Shown: positions 1-8,404 of the stretch, piece after piece
Layout: each line of letters begins with the position of its first letter
Numbering within the stretch: the first letter of the stretch is position 1
Assembly (NCBI RefSeq): GCF_013166515.1
Contig: NZ_JABKKJ010000024.1
Span: 1 to 38,559 of the forward strand
Origin: Xylanibacter caecicola
GTDB lineage: Bacteria > Bacteroidota > Bacteroidia > Bacteroidales > Bacteroidaceae
Reading direction: 5' to 3'
Length of the DNA stretch: 38,559 bases
Position numbers and translations under genes: made by a program
Notes under the pieces: generated by a model
The model's input: only the letters and a program-made list of their open reading frames with translations
Databases searched by the model: none
What the model was told of the DNA's origin: nothing

Positions 1-119
1 ACAACTATATCAAGAAAGTGGGAAAGAAATTGAACCTCAGACCGAGAAAGAAACTAAATTTCTCAACCCCGAAAGAAGAATTCTTCAAACAAATCATTAA
101 TTTTGCACTTGCCAGTTGA
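1..119 (+). CDS. IS30-family transposase, C-terminal end only (partial)
   Basis: The reading frame that starts at base 3 is open from the window edge to a TGA at 117-119. It encodes about 38 residues, including a Lys-rich LNLRPRKKLNF stretch and then STPKEEFF and FALAS. This matches the usual C-terminus of IS30-family transposases, where an 'LN-RPRK-L-F-TP-E-F' block closes the DDE catalytic domain and transposases of Bacteroidota often end in FALAS or similar. The rest of the element lies upstream of the window. Its right terminal repeat should fall in about 120-150, but I cannot delimit it without the left end. The frame is intact here, so the element may be complete. It sits directly upstream of the promoter of the glycine cleavage operon. 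Confidence 0.75.
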   Translation, partial: NYIKKVGKKLNLRPRKKLNFSTPKEEFFKQIINFALAS

Positions 120-150
120 AACTACCGCTCGCCAAAAAACAAATAAATTT

Positions 151-182
151 GTTGTTTTGCTCTCGACTTATTCGTATATTTG
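151..182 (+). promoter_or_regulatory. Candidate promoter of the lplA-gcv operon
   Basis: TATATTTG at 175-182 matches the Bacteroidota -7 element TAnnTTTG. A GTTG at 151-154 lies 20 bases upstream, as expected for the -33 element (consensus TTTG). Transcription would start near 188, giving a leader of about 23 bases before the lplA ATG at 211. The promoter lies just outside the presumed end of the IS30 element. Confidence 0.5.
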
Positions 183-210
183 CAAAAGAAGAACACTAAC
201 CTGCAATAAT

Positions 211-1191
211 ATGCTATACATAGCATTGCCTCACGACACCCGAAGACGCCTGTCCTTCTATCTCGCAATGGAAGAATATGTGGCACGTCACATTGAAGAA
301 CACGATTGTTTCTTCATGTGGCAGGTCGAGCCAAGCGTCATTTTCGGGCGCAACCAGCTTATCGAGAACGAAGTTAACATTGATTTCTGCCACAGGCACA
401 ACATTCGGACATATCGCCGCAAAAGCGGAGGCGGTTGCGTCTATGCAGACATGAAGAACATAATGTTCTCATATATCACAAGCGACGACAACGTAGGATT
501 TACATTCAACAAATACATAAACATGGTTGTCACCGTTCTCCGCCGTCTCGGCACCGACGCAAGGGCGAACGGCAGGAACGACATAATGATTGGCGACCGC
601 AAAGTGTCGGGCAACGCGTTCTACAAGCTGCCGGGACGTAGCATCGTGCACGGCACGATGCTGTACGACACCGATATGGAAAACATGGTGGGAAGCATTA
701 CTCCGACTGGCGAAAAGCTGACAAGCAAAGGCATACAAAGTGTAAGACAGCGCATAGCCTTGCTGAAAGATTATATAAACATAGATATTGAAAGCTTCAA
801 GCAGTTTGTGCACGACAACCTTTGCGACAGCGAAAGAACATTGGATGCCGGTGACATAGCCGCCATTGAGGAAATAGAGAAAGAATATCTTTCGCCCGAC
901 TTCATATATGGCAACAACCCGAAATATACCGTGACAAGACGTGGACGGATTGACAATGTAGGGTACATGGAAATACGAATGGAACTGAAAAACGACGTAA
1001 TAAAAAGCCTGAATATTGTGGGCGACTATTTTCTTACGGGCGACATCGACAGTTCTATAATCAATCCGCTAAAGGGTATACCGCTGACATACGACGCACT
1101 GGCGTCCGCCCTACCCCGCCATACGGAAGATATAATAATGAATCTTAAACGCGAAGACCTTATAAATCTGATGATTGAAAGAAAACAATAA
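211..1191 (+). CDS. lplA: Lipoate-protein ligase A
   Basis: Activates free lipoate with ATP and transfers it to the acceptor lysine of lipoyl domains, here most likely GcvH. The 326-residue protein has the family's N-terminal catalytic motifs: RRKSGGG at about 69-75, the GDRKVSGNAF block at about 128-137 with the adenylate-binding Lys131, and HGTML at about 147-151. A C-terminal accessory domain lies at about 245-326, as in two-domain bacterial LplA. The frame is open upstream to a TTG at 103, but that extension overlaps the transposase end and has no family similarity. The ATG at 211 begins MLYIALPHD, the expected start. It is the first gene of the operon, 40 bases before gcvT, which ties it to lipoylation of the H protein. 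Confidence 0.93.
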   Translation: MLYIALPHDTRRRLSFYLAMEEYVARHIEEHDCFFMWQVEPSVIFGRNQLIENEVNIDFCHRHNIRTYRRKSGGGCVYADMKNIMFSYITSDDNVGFTFNKYINMVVTVLRRLGTDARANGRNDIMIGDRKVSGNAFYKLPGRSIVHGTMLYDTDMENMVGSITPTGEKLTSKGIQSVRQRIALLKDYINIDIESFKQFVHDNLCDSERTLDAGDIAAIEEIEKEYLSPDFIYGNNPKYTVTRRGRIDNVGYMEIRMELKNDVIKSLNIVGDYFLTGDIDSSIINPLKGIPLTYDALASALPRHTEDIIMNLKREDLINLMIERKQ

Positions 1192-1231
1192 CAAAGTATG
1201 ACAACTTCAAAACCTTAATAAACAGAAAACA

Positions 1232-2320
1232 ATGGAAAACAAAAGAACATGCCTTTACGACAGACACGTGGCGCAAGGAGCGCTGATAAGCCCTTTCGGA
1301 GGATTTGACATGCCGATACAATATACCGACATCAAAGACGAACACAACGCCGTGCGCACAGCCTGCGGAGTATTCGATGTGTCGCACATGGGCGAAGTGA
1401 TAGTGCGAGGCACCGATGCGGAACGCTATGTAAACCATATATTCACCAATGACGTGACAAACTTGCCGACAGGAAAGATTCTTTACGGCATGATGCTGTA
1501 TGAAGACGGGGGAACGGTTGACGACCTGCTTGTATACAAAATGGGGAAAAACGACTTCTTCTTGGTGATAAATGCCGCCAACATTGACAAAGACTGGGAA
1601 TGGATGCAACGTCAGGCAAACGGTTTCAACATAGACATGCACAACATGTCCGACGCGTACGGACAGATTGCCGTGCAGGGACCGCAGGCTGAAAGCGTGA
1701 CGGAACAGGTGCTCGGACTTCCATGTGCCGAAATGGCGTTCTATACATGCAAAGTCATTACATCTTCATCAGACGTTATCATCAGCCGCACCGGATATAC
1801 GGGTGAGGACGGATTTGAAATATACGGTTCGCACGACACAATCCGTACATTATGGGATAAGCTAATGGACAGCGGAAGGTGCAAGCCATGCGGTCTGGGT
1901 TGCCGCGACACATTGCGCTTTGAAGTGGGACTGCCTCTATACGGCGACGAACTTTCTGCCGAAATATCACCATTGATGGCAGGTCTCGGAATATTCTGCA
2001 AGCTCGACAAGCCGGAATTCATTGGACGCGAAGCTCTGCTTAAACAGAAGTCGGAAGGCGTAACACGCAAGATTGTAGGCATAGAACTTACAGACAAAGC
2101 CATTCCGCGCCACGGATATGCGGTATTGAAAGAGGGCGAGAAGATCGGGGAAGTGACAACCGGATATCATACCATATCGACGGACAAGAGCGTGTGCATG
2201 GCGCTGATAGACGCAAAGCACGCCGCTCTCGGCACACCGGTGGAAATACAGATACGCAAGAAGACGTTCCCCGGCACAGTGGTAAAGAAAAGATTCTACG
2301 ACAAACATTACAAGAAATAA
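1232..2320 (+). CDS. gcvT: Glycine cleavage system T protein (aminomethyltransferase)
   Basis: Takes the aminomethyl group from the lipoyl arm of GcvH, releases ammonia and forms 5,10-methylene-tetrahydrofolate. The 362 residues are the normal length. The N-terminus ([20 protein letters not shown]) is the GcvT folate-binding opening; FDVSHMGE follows at about 49-56, [10 protein letters not shown] in the middle of the first half, and [11 protein letters not shown] at about 187-197. The C-terminal barrel (about 280-360) ends in [11 protein letters not shown]. It lies between lplA and gcvH and is cytoplasmic. The 128-base gap to gcvH contains a short GC-rich inverted segment (GCGGCCTTGTCACCGC) but no clear terminator, so transcription probably continues. 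Confidence 0.96.
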   Translation: MENKRTCLYDRHVAQGALISPFGGFDMPIQYTDIKDEHNAVRTACGVFDVSHMGEVIVRGTDAERYVNHIFTNDVTNLPTGKILYGMMLYEDGGTVDDLLVYKMGKNDFFLVINAANIDKDWEWMQRQANGFNIDMHNMSDAYGQIAVQGPQAESVTEQVLGLPCAEMAFYTCKVITSSSDVIISRTGYTGEDGFEIYGSHDTIRTLWDKLMDSGRCKPCGLGCRDTLRFEVGLPLYGDELSAEISPLMAGLGIFCKLDKPEFIGREALLKQKSEGVTRKIVGIELTDKAIPRHGYAVLKEGEKIGEVTTGYHTISTDKSVCMALIDAKHAALGTPVEIQIRKKTFPGTVVKKRFYDKHYKK

Positions 2321-2448
2321 AAATCGGGATTCGGTTTTAAAGGTTACTATGCGGCCTTGTCACCGCTTTTATCTACTAACAACCGTACAACGATATCATA
2401 TCAGTAAAACAAAAAATTAACAAATCTATAACCTTAAAGAACAAATCT

Positions 2449-2835
2449 ATGGCAAAAGTTATTGAAGGACTCTATTACTCGGAGTCGCACGAATATGTGA
2501 GAGTGGAAGACGGTTTCGGTTACATCGGCATTACGGACTATGCCCAGCATGCACTCGGCAACGTAGTCTATGTGGACATGCCCGAAACAGACGATGAAGT
2601 GACCGCGGGCGAAGAATTCGGAGCTGTGGAAAGCGTAAAGGCTGCAAGCGACCTTAATTCTCCTGTCAGCGGAACAGTGACGGAAATAAACGAAGCTCTC
2701 GAAGACAGTCCGGAAATGATAAACCAAGATGCTTTTGCAAACTGGATTATAAAAGTCGAGATGTCCGACACATCCGAACTTGACAACCTCATGGATGCAA
2801 AGGCATACGAGGAGTTTTGCAAAGAACAGGAATAA
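2449..2835 (+). CDS. gcvH: Glycine cleavage system H protein
   Basis: Lipoyl carrier protein that shuttles the aminomethyl group between P, T and L proteins. It has 128 residues, the usual size. The lipoyl site is ESVKAASD, with the acceptor Lys64 in the hairpin of the H-protein fold. The flanking HALGNVVYVDMPE and SPVSGTVTEIN strands are typical. The ATG at 2449 follows a purine-rich stretch. The acidic composition is normal for the family. LplA (211-1191) is the likely lipoylating enzyme, and LpdA (5861-7207) would reoxidise the dihydrolipoyl arm. Confidence 0.97.
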   Translation: MAKVIEGLYYSESHEYVRVEDGFGYIGITDYAQHALGNVVYVDMPETDDEVTAGEEFGAVESVKAASDLNSPVSGTVTEINEALEDSPEMINQDAFANWIIKVEMSDTSELDNLMDAKAYEEFCKEQE

Positions 2836-2960
2836 CGAATTGTAATTCATAAGGAGGTGTGTCAAAATACGAAGTTAAGAGAAGTTAGGTGGAGTTATGT
2901 GGCTCGCGCCACGGAAGATAAAGGACAATAGCCTTGTATCAACCAACAAGACATACGTCT

Positions 2961-3000
2961 TTTATCTCCCTTTATCTCCTTCTATCTTCCCTTATCTCCT
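2961..3000. repeat. 10-bp degenerate tandem repeat in the gcvH-gcvPA gap
   Basis: Four consecutive 10-mers of the form TTTATCTCCC, TTTATCTCCT, TCTATCTTCC and CTTATCTCCT fill 2961-3000. Their partial complement GAAGATAAAGG occurs upstream at about 2917-2927. A 10-base direct repeat, CGAATTGTAA, lies near 2836 and again near 3016. The 209-base gap holds no gene. Confidence 0.7.
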
Positions 3001-3044
3001 TTTGATATATTCTCCTACGAATTGTAAATTATAAATTGCCAATT

Positions 3045-4358
3045 ATGAACTATAAGTATTTTCCACATACGCCGTCAGACCTTCAGACTATGTTTGACAA
3101 GATTGGTGTGAAATCGCTTGAAGAACTCTATGCCGAAGTGCCGGACAGCATACGCTTCAAAGGCGACTATGAACTGCCGGAGGCAATGAGCGAGATAGAG
3201 GTACGCCGAATATTCTCCACACTCGGCTCCCGAAACAAGCAACTCACATGTTTCGCCGGCGCAGGAGTATACGACCATTATACTCCAGCCGTTGTCAATG
3301 AAATTGTCCGCCGTTCGGAGTTCCTTACGTCATACACCCCTTATCAGGCAGAAATATCCCAGGGTACGCTCCATTATATTTTCGAGTATCAGTCAATGAT
3401 GACAGAACTTACCGGTATGGACATATCCAACGCCTCACTGTATGACGGCAGCACGTCAACGGCAGAGGCTGTACTCATGGCTGTAGCGGCGTCTAAAAAG
3501 TGTAAGACTGTTCTCGTTTCTTCCACCGTAGACCCTAAAATACTTGACGTGGTGCGGACATACGCACACTTTCAGGACATAGAAATAAAGATGATAGATG
3601 CTGTCGACGGTGCAACGGACAAAGCGGATCTTGAAAGAAAGATTGCCGAAGGAGGCATAGCCGGAGTACTTGTACAACAGCCCAACTATTACGGCGTCGT
3701 TGAAGACTATGAAGGATATGCCGACATTGCCCATGCAAACAAGGCACTCCTTATAATGAACAGTGTGGCGGCAGACCTTGCCGTATTGAAGACACCCGGC
3801 GAATGGGGTGCCGACATTGCCGTTGGCGACGGACAAAGTCTCGGCATATCGATGGCTTTCGGAGGTCCTTACGTGGGATATATGTGTTGCAGGGAGAAAC
3901 TTATACGGAAGATGCCGGGACGCATTGTCGGCATGACATGCGACAACCGCGGGCAACGGGCTTTCGTTCTCACTCTTCAGGCACGCGAACAGCATATCCG
4001 CAGGCAGAAAGCCACATCGAACATCTGCTCGAACGAAAGTCTCATGGCATTGTTCGTAACCGTGTACATGTCGCTTATGGGCAAGCAGGGACTGCGCGAA
4101 GCGGCGGAACTGTCTTATGCAGGGGCACATTATATGTACGACAAGCTTATCGGCACAGGCAAGTTCACACCGGCATACAACCGCCCGTTCTTCAATGAGT
4201 TCTGCGTAAAATACAACGGTAACACGGATGCCCTGCAAGAACGTCTCATCAACGAAGGATTTTTCGGAGGTATAAAAGTGGCGGACAACACAATAATGTT
4301 TGCCGTAACAGAGAAACGGACAAAGGAAGAAATAGACAGACTTGTGAGTTTAATCTAA
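3045..4358 (+). CDS. gcvPA: Glycine dehydrogenase (decarboxylating), subunit 1
   Basis: Subunit 1 (alpha) of the split P protein. With GcvPB it decarboxylates glycine on PLP and loads the aminomethyl group onto GcvH. At 437 residues it matches the two-subunit form found in many bacteria rather than the single 950-residue P protein. Recognisable blocks are FAGAGVYDHYTPA (about 50-62), YTPYQAEISQGTLHYIFEYQ, QPNYYGVVEDY and AREQHIRRQKATSNICSN. A TTG nine bases upstream is in frame, but the ATG at 3045 (MNYKYFPHTP) is the family start. It lacks the PLP lysine, which is on GcvPB. Confidence 0.96.
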   Translation: MNYKYFPHTPSDLQTMFDKIGVKSLEELYAEVPDSIRFKGDYELPEAMSEIEVRRIFSTLGSRNKQLTCFAGAGVYDHYTPAVVNEIVRRSEFLTSYTPYQAEISQGTLHYIFEYQSMMTELTGMDISNASLYDGSTSTAEAVLMAVAASKKCKTVLVSSTVDPKILDVVRTYAHFQDIEIKMIDAVDGATDKADLERKIAEGGIAGVLVQQPNYYGVVEDYEGYADIAHANKALLIMNSVAADLAVLKTPGEWGADIAVGDGQSLGISMAFGGPYVGYMCCREKLIRKMPGRIVGMTCDNRGQRAFVLTLQAREQHIRRQKATSNICSNESLMALFVTVYMSLMGKQGLREAAELSYAGAHYMYDKLIGTGKFTPAYNRPFFNEFCVKYNGNTDALQERLINEGFFGGIKVADNTIMFAVTEKRTKEEIDRLVSLI

Positions 4359-4370
4359 GCCTCAAAGACC

Positions 4371-4415
4371 TTATTGTCCTTAAAGTCTTTAAAGTCCTTA
4401 AGGTCTTTAAAGTCT
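4371..4415. repeat. 9-bp tandem repeat between gcvPA and gcvPB
   Basis: Five consecutive 9-mers: TTATTGTCC, TTAAAGTCT, TTAAAGTCC, TTAAGGTCT, TTAAAGTCT. A period of nine keeps any reading frame through it open, which explains a spurious Ser-Leu-Lys-rich upstream extension of gcvPB. Adjacent units are partly self-complementary through the TTAA cores. Confidence 0.8.
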
Positions 4416-4451
4416 AACCTTAAAACCCACAACTTCATAACATTAAAAACA

Positions 4452-5858
4452 ATGAACAACAAACTATACGGAAATCTTATATTCGAGCTTTCCAAGGAAG
4501 GACGCCGCGGGTACTCACTGCCGGCAAACCGTTTCGGCAACTATCCTGTTCCAAAGGAATTGCAACGCAAGGAGGAAGCCGGACTGCCCGAATGCGATGA
4601 GCTGACCGTTGTAAGACACTATACGAACCACAGTTCTAACAATTTCGGTGTGAACAACGGTTTTTACCCATTAGGAAGCTGTACGATGAAATACAATCCG
4701 GCTATCGACGAAGAAATGTCAGCCATGCCGGAATTCTCCAATCTGCATCCACTACAGCCGCACCATACAGTAGCAGGAGCCGAAGACGTGTGCAACCTTT
4801 TGTCGGAATCCCTAAAGGCAATCACCGGCATGGAGGCTTTTACGCTCAAACCATACGCCGGGGCGCACGGCGAGCTGACCGGACTGATGATTATCAAGGC
4901 ATATCACGAAAGCCGCGGAGACATGAAACGTACAAAGGTTATTGTCCCGGACTCTGCCCACGGCACCAACCCTGCATCGGCTGCGGTATGCGGTCTGAGC
5001 GTTGTCGAAGTGAAAAGCCGTGCCGACGGCACCGTGGACGTTGACGATCTGCGCAGCATTCTCGATGAAACGGTGGCGGCAATGATGATGACAAATCCCA
5101 ATACACTGGGACTTTTCGAGAAAAGTATTCCCGAAATAGCCGAACTGGTACACAGTCATGGAGCATTGATGTACTACGACGGTGCCAACCTTAATCCCAT
5201 GCTCGGTGCATGCCGTCCGGGCGATATGGGTTTCGATGTGATGCACATAAACCTTCACAAGACTTTCGCAACGCCACATGGCGGCGGCGGTCCCGGTGCC
5301 GGTCCGGTGGGAGTACGCAAAGGACTGGAGCAGTTCTTCCCTACAGTAAGCCCCTATCAAGGCAACTTTGCCGTGGCAATGCGCGCATACGCATACATTC
5401 TAAGTCTCGGAAAAGAAAACATAAAAATGGTAGGTCCGCTTGCAACACTCAACGCCAACTACATAAAAGAGTCTTTGAAAGATGTTTACGAACTGCCTAT
5501 AGACGGACTTTGTAAGCATGAGTTCGTTTTCAACGGACTGAAAGACAAGTCAACCGGAGTAACGACAATGGACGTTGCCAAACGGCTGCTCGACTACGGT
5601 TATCATGCACCGACAATCTATTTCCCGCTTTTATTTCACGAAAGCCTCATGATAGAACCGGCTGAAAACGAGAGCAAGGAGACAATGGACGGCTTCATAG
5701 AGGTGATGCGGCGCATTGCAGAAGAGGCGAAGACCGAACCAGACACTGTCAAAAACGCTCCGCACAACACTCCGATAGGACGTGTAGACGACGTGCTGGC
5801 AGCCAAGCATCCTATCGTGACATACAGGCAGATGTGTAATAACAAGCAAGAACAGTGA
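4452..5858 (+). CDS. gcvPB: Glycine dehydrogenase (decarboxylating), subunit 2
   Basis: PLP-carrying subunit 2 (beta) of the P protein, 468 residues. The PLP Schiff-base lysine is Lys270 in NLHKTFATPHGGGGPG, followed by the glycine-rich loop typical of P proteins. FYPLGSCTMKYNP (about 71-83), YAGAHGELTGLM (about 135-146) and DSAHGTNPASA (about 167-177) are all present. The frame is open upstream through the 9-bp repeat, but the ATG at 4452 (MNNKLYGNLIFELS) is the expected start. The TGA stop lies 2 bases before the lpdA ATG, so the two are probably translationally coupled. Confidence 0.96.
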   Translation: MNNKLYGNLIFELSKEGRRGYSLPANRFGNYPVPKELQRKEEAGLPECDELTVVRHYTNHSSNNFGVNNGFYPLGSCTMKYNPAIDEEMSAMPEFSNLHPLQPHHTVAGAEDVCNLLSESLKAITGMEAFTLKPYAGAHGELTGLMIIKAYHESRGDMKRTKVIVPDSAHGTNPASAAVCGLSVVEVKSRADGTVDVDDLRSILDETVAAMMMTNPNTLGLFEKSIPEIAELVHSHGALMYYDGANLNPMLGACRPGDMGFDVMHINLHKTFATPHGGGGPGAGPVGVRKGLEQFFPTVSPYQGNFAVAMRAYAYILSLGKENIKMVGPLATLNANYIKESLKDVYELPIDGLCKHEFVFNGLKDKSTGVTTMDVAKRLLDYGYHAPTIYFPLLFHESLMIEPAENESKETMDGFIEVMRRIAEEAKTEPDTVKNAPHNTPIGRVDDVLAAKHPIVTYRQMCNNKQEQ

Positions 5859-5860
5859 CT

Positions 5861-7207
5861 ATGAAAACCACAGACCTTATAATTATCGGCAGCGGTCCCG
5901 GCGGCTACCGGGCTGCCGAATATGCAGCAAAGCACGGTTTGCAGGTAATCGTTATTGAAAAGGATGAACTCGGAGGGACATGTCTTAATCGTGGCTGCAT
6001 ACCGACAAAGACACTATGCCGTAATGCGGAAATAACGGACATGCTCAGGGAAGCCGATAAACTCGGACTGAAAAACCTAAGTTACGATATTGATTTCAGT
6101 CTTATAAAAGAACGTCAGAACACCGTCATCGAGCAATTGCGCAACGGTGTAGAATTTCTGATGTCGCAACCAGGAATAACGTTTGTACACGGCAATGGCA
6201 GCTTTAAGGACAACAAAACGGTAGTTGTAGGCAATGAGGAATATACAGCCGACAACATCATCATCGCCACGGGAGCCGTTCCAAAGATGCCGAACATACC
6301 GTCGTTTGATAAAAATGCTGTCATTACATCGGATGAACTACTCGCGACAGACCGCATTCCGCAGCGCCTGTGTATTATAGGAGCGGGTGTCATTGGAATG
6401 GAATTTGCATCGATTTTCTCATCTTTCGGCAGCGAGGTCACCGTAATAGAATATATGAAAGAGTGTCTCCCTGTGCTCGACAGCGATGTGGCAGCACGTC
6501 TGCGAAAGACATTGACGCGCAAAGGCATAAAGTTTTTCATGCAGTCTGCCGTAACAGCTGTCACCAAAGGCAGTGTTACCTTCGAGAAAAAAGGAAAGGC
6601 ACAGACAATAGAGGCGGATGCAATACTCGTAGCTACCGGTCGCCGTCCTAACATCGACGGGCTTAATCTTGATGCAAGCGGAGTGAAATATGATGTCAAC
6701 GGAATAGCCACCGACAAAAACATGATGACAAACGTGACAGGAATATACGCCATCGGTGACGTAAACAACCGCTGCATGCTTGCCCATGCTGCCACGATGC
6801 AAGGCATACGTGCCGTGAATACAATTCTCGGAAAAACGGATGACATACGCTTTGACATAATGCCGTCTGCCATATTCACTAATCCGGAGGCAGCTTCGGT
6901 AGGTGCAAGTGAAGACCTATGCAAGTCTTCCGGCATGGCATACACATGCCACAAAACTTATCACCGCGCTAACGGCAAGGCACTTGCCATGAACGAGCCA
7001 GAGGGAATGGTAAAACTCATTGCCGATGTCGCAGGGAAAATAATAGGCTGTCATGCCTTCGGCGCACACTCTGCCGACATGGTGCAGGAGATAAGCGTGC
7101 TGATGTGCCGCAACACCACCGTCGGTCAACTGAAATACATGATACACGCCCACCCCACCGTAAACGAGATGTTACAGGAAGCGGCAGAGGCTCTAAACAT
7201 AAAATAG
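5861..7207 (+). CDS. lpdA: Dihydrolipoyl dehydrogenase (L protein / E3)
   Basis: FAD- and NAD-dependent enzyme that reoxidises the dihydrolipoyl arm of GcvH. The 448 residues include the FAD-binding GSGPGGY at about 10-16, the redox-active cysteines Cys41 and Cys46 in GGTCLNRGC, a second dinucleotide fold at IIGAGVIGMEFAS, the FAD motif YAIGDVN and the C-terminal HAHPTVNE with the active-site His431-Glu436 pair. A GTG at 5855 overlaps the gcvPB stop, but the ATG at 5861 fits the family start better. It is the last gene of the operon and converges on the defence-like cassette. Confidence 0.96.
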   Translation: MKTTDLIIIGSGPGGYRAAEYAAKHGLQVIVIEKDELGGTCLNRGCIPTKTLCRNAEITDMLREADKLGLKNLSYDIDFSLIKERQNTVIEQLRNGVEFLMSQPGITFVHGNGSFKDNKTVVVGNEEYTADNIIIATGAVPKMPNIPSFDKNAVITSDELLATDRIPQRLCIIGAGVIGMEFASIFSSFGSEVTVIEYMKECLPVLDSDVAARLRKTLTRKGIKFFMQSAVTAVTKGSVTFEKKGKAQTIEADAILVATGRRPNIDGLNLDASGVKYDVNGIATDKNMMTNVTGIYAIGDVNNRCMLAHAATMQGIRAVNTILGKTDDIRFDIMPSAIFTNPEAASVGASEDLCKSSGMAYTCHKTYHRANGKALAMNEPEGMVKLIADVAGKIIGCHAFGAHSADMVQEISVLMCRNTTVGQLKYMIHAHPTVNEMLQEAAEALNIK

Positions 7208-7242
7208 CTGGGACAAGAAACGTTTTCACTTCGCTTTTATAC

Positions 7243-7352
7243 ATAAGTCTTAACGCAAATTCGAGATAAGAACATTCGAAAATATTACCCCATGTATATG
7301 GAAGAAAAGAATGAAATCATTGTTCGTTATCCCGAATTTACGTTAGTCTTAT
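7243..7352. repeat. Imperfect about 31-bp inverted repeat between lpdA and the cassette
   Basis: The left arm (7243-7273) and right arm (7322-7352) are near reverse complements. Both share TAACGYAAATTCGRGATAA on the same strand sense after inversion, with about 48 bases between them. The right arm overlaps the last codons of the sirtuin-like gene. It could be a MITE or IS end remnant, or a bidirectional terminator-like hairpin for the convergent genes, although no T-tract follows either arm. Confidence 0.65.
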
Positions 7353-8371
7353 ATTTCAAAATTGTTATAGCTTTCTTTTGTCAACAAAGGTAAGAACAGA
7401 GTTTTTAATTCCTCAAATGTTTTGCATTCTTTTAGAGTCAATGTTGATTTACCCCACCAGCCTTCAATATATCTTTTTGTATATCCATCAATACTTCTAC
7501 GTGGAAATTCAGATATGATCGTATCTAACAAAGACGAAAATATTTGTAAATGGAAATTTGTCTGTTTTGCAAAAGGTTGCCATTTGTTCATCAACAATTC
7601 ATGCTCATCTATATCAATTATTTCAATTTGATCCAATTTCCGAAATTGAGTAGAAAAAACTTTCAACATCCTCTCTTTTGCTTCAATATCACTATTAGGT
7701 GCACTATATCCCCAAATAGTTACAATGCCTGCATTTTCCAAATAATAATCAAAAGCGTTCCATTGATCTCGAATGAATATATTTTGATAATAAGTCTTAT
7801 TTTTTACAGGGAATAAAAGTTTGGGCATGATGTATTCTCGTCCACATATTGGACAAAACTTATTCTGCAAAGGGGCAAAACGTTTACAGGATTCGCATAA
7901 ACCAACAGCAACACAGCCATGTAAGAATAACAGCTCAGGCAAATTGGATGTTATTTTGTTAACTCTGTTATATGCCTGTATTAATAGTGGATCCCAATTA
8001 AATGTTGCAATGCAGTCTTTTTTGCGAAGAGACAGAATAAGATAATCATATAAAGTAGGCTCTATGGGAATTTCCATTTGCTGATAGTGAGAAATAATAG
8101 CCGCTTCTATTTTTGAAACAGTTTCAGCATATTCCGGATCCTCAACCAATTCTGAATAAATATCTTCTATATTATTGCTTTGTTTCTTTAGCGATACTTC
8201 CCTTAACAGATTTTCTTGTCCGATTTCTTGTAAGAAATTATTCATAACAGGACTCTTGCGACCATTTTTGTCACCATTAGGGATTGTCGCTTTTGTTGCT
8301 CCAGCACCTAATATAAAAAGATGTGGTCGAGTTTTCATGTTTTTTATAATTTCATTGTATATCGCATTCAT
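7349..8371 (-). CDS. Sirtuin-like (SIR2-family) protein with zinc ribbon
   Basis: Predicted NAD-binding SIR2-fold protein of 340 residues, and the last gene of the cassette. FILGAGAT (about 19-26) is the N-terminal NAD-binding glycine loop. TFNWDP (about 123-128) is the position of the sirtuin T-x-N-x-D motif, with Asn125 and Asp127 retained. HG at 151-152 corresponds to the catalytic histidine region. A four-cysteine zinc ribbon (Cys159, Cys162, Cys173, Cys176) follows at once, as in true sirtuins, and IWGYSAPNSD (about 219-228) matches the late Rossmann strand. The C-terminal 100 residues are unassigned. Composition is very AT-rich compared with the gcv genes. In defence loci such proteins are usually NAD-depleting effectors; that role is inferred here. 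A deacylase is the alternative. Confidence 0.75.
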   Translation of the reverse strand: MNAIYNEIIKNMKTRPHLFILGAGATKATIPNGDKNGRKSPVMNNFLQEIGQENLLREVSLKKQSNNIEDIYSELVEDPEYAETVSKIEAAIISHYQQMEIPIEPTLYDYLILSLRKKDCIATFNWDPLLIQAYNRVNKITSNLPELLFLHGCVAVGLCESCKRFAPLQNKFCPICGREYIMPKLLFPVKNKTYYQNIFIRDQWNAFDYYLENAGIVTIWGYSAPNSDIEAKERMLKVFSTQFRKLDQIEIIDIDEHELLMNKWQPFAKQTNFHLQIFSSLLDTIISEFPRRSIDGYTKRYIEGWWGKSTLTLKECKTFEELKTLFLPLLTKESYNNFEI

Positions 8372-8404
8372 AATGCCTTGCTCATATTAATACTAATATA
8401 AAAA

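Noticed and set aside
2321..2448. Riboswitch (glycine type) before gcvH
   Set aside because: I see no conserved glycine aptamer sequence or tandem structure here or upstream of lplA or gcvT.
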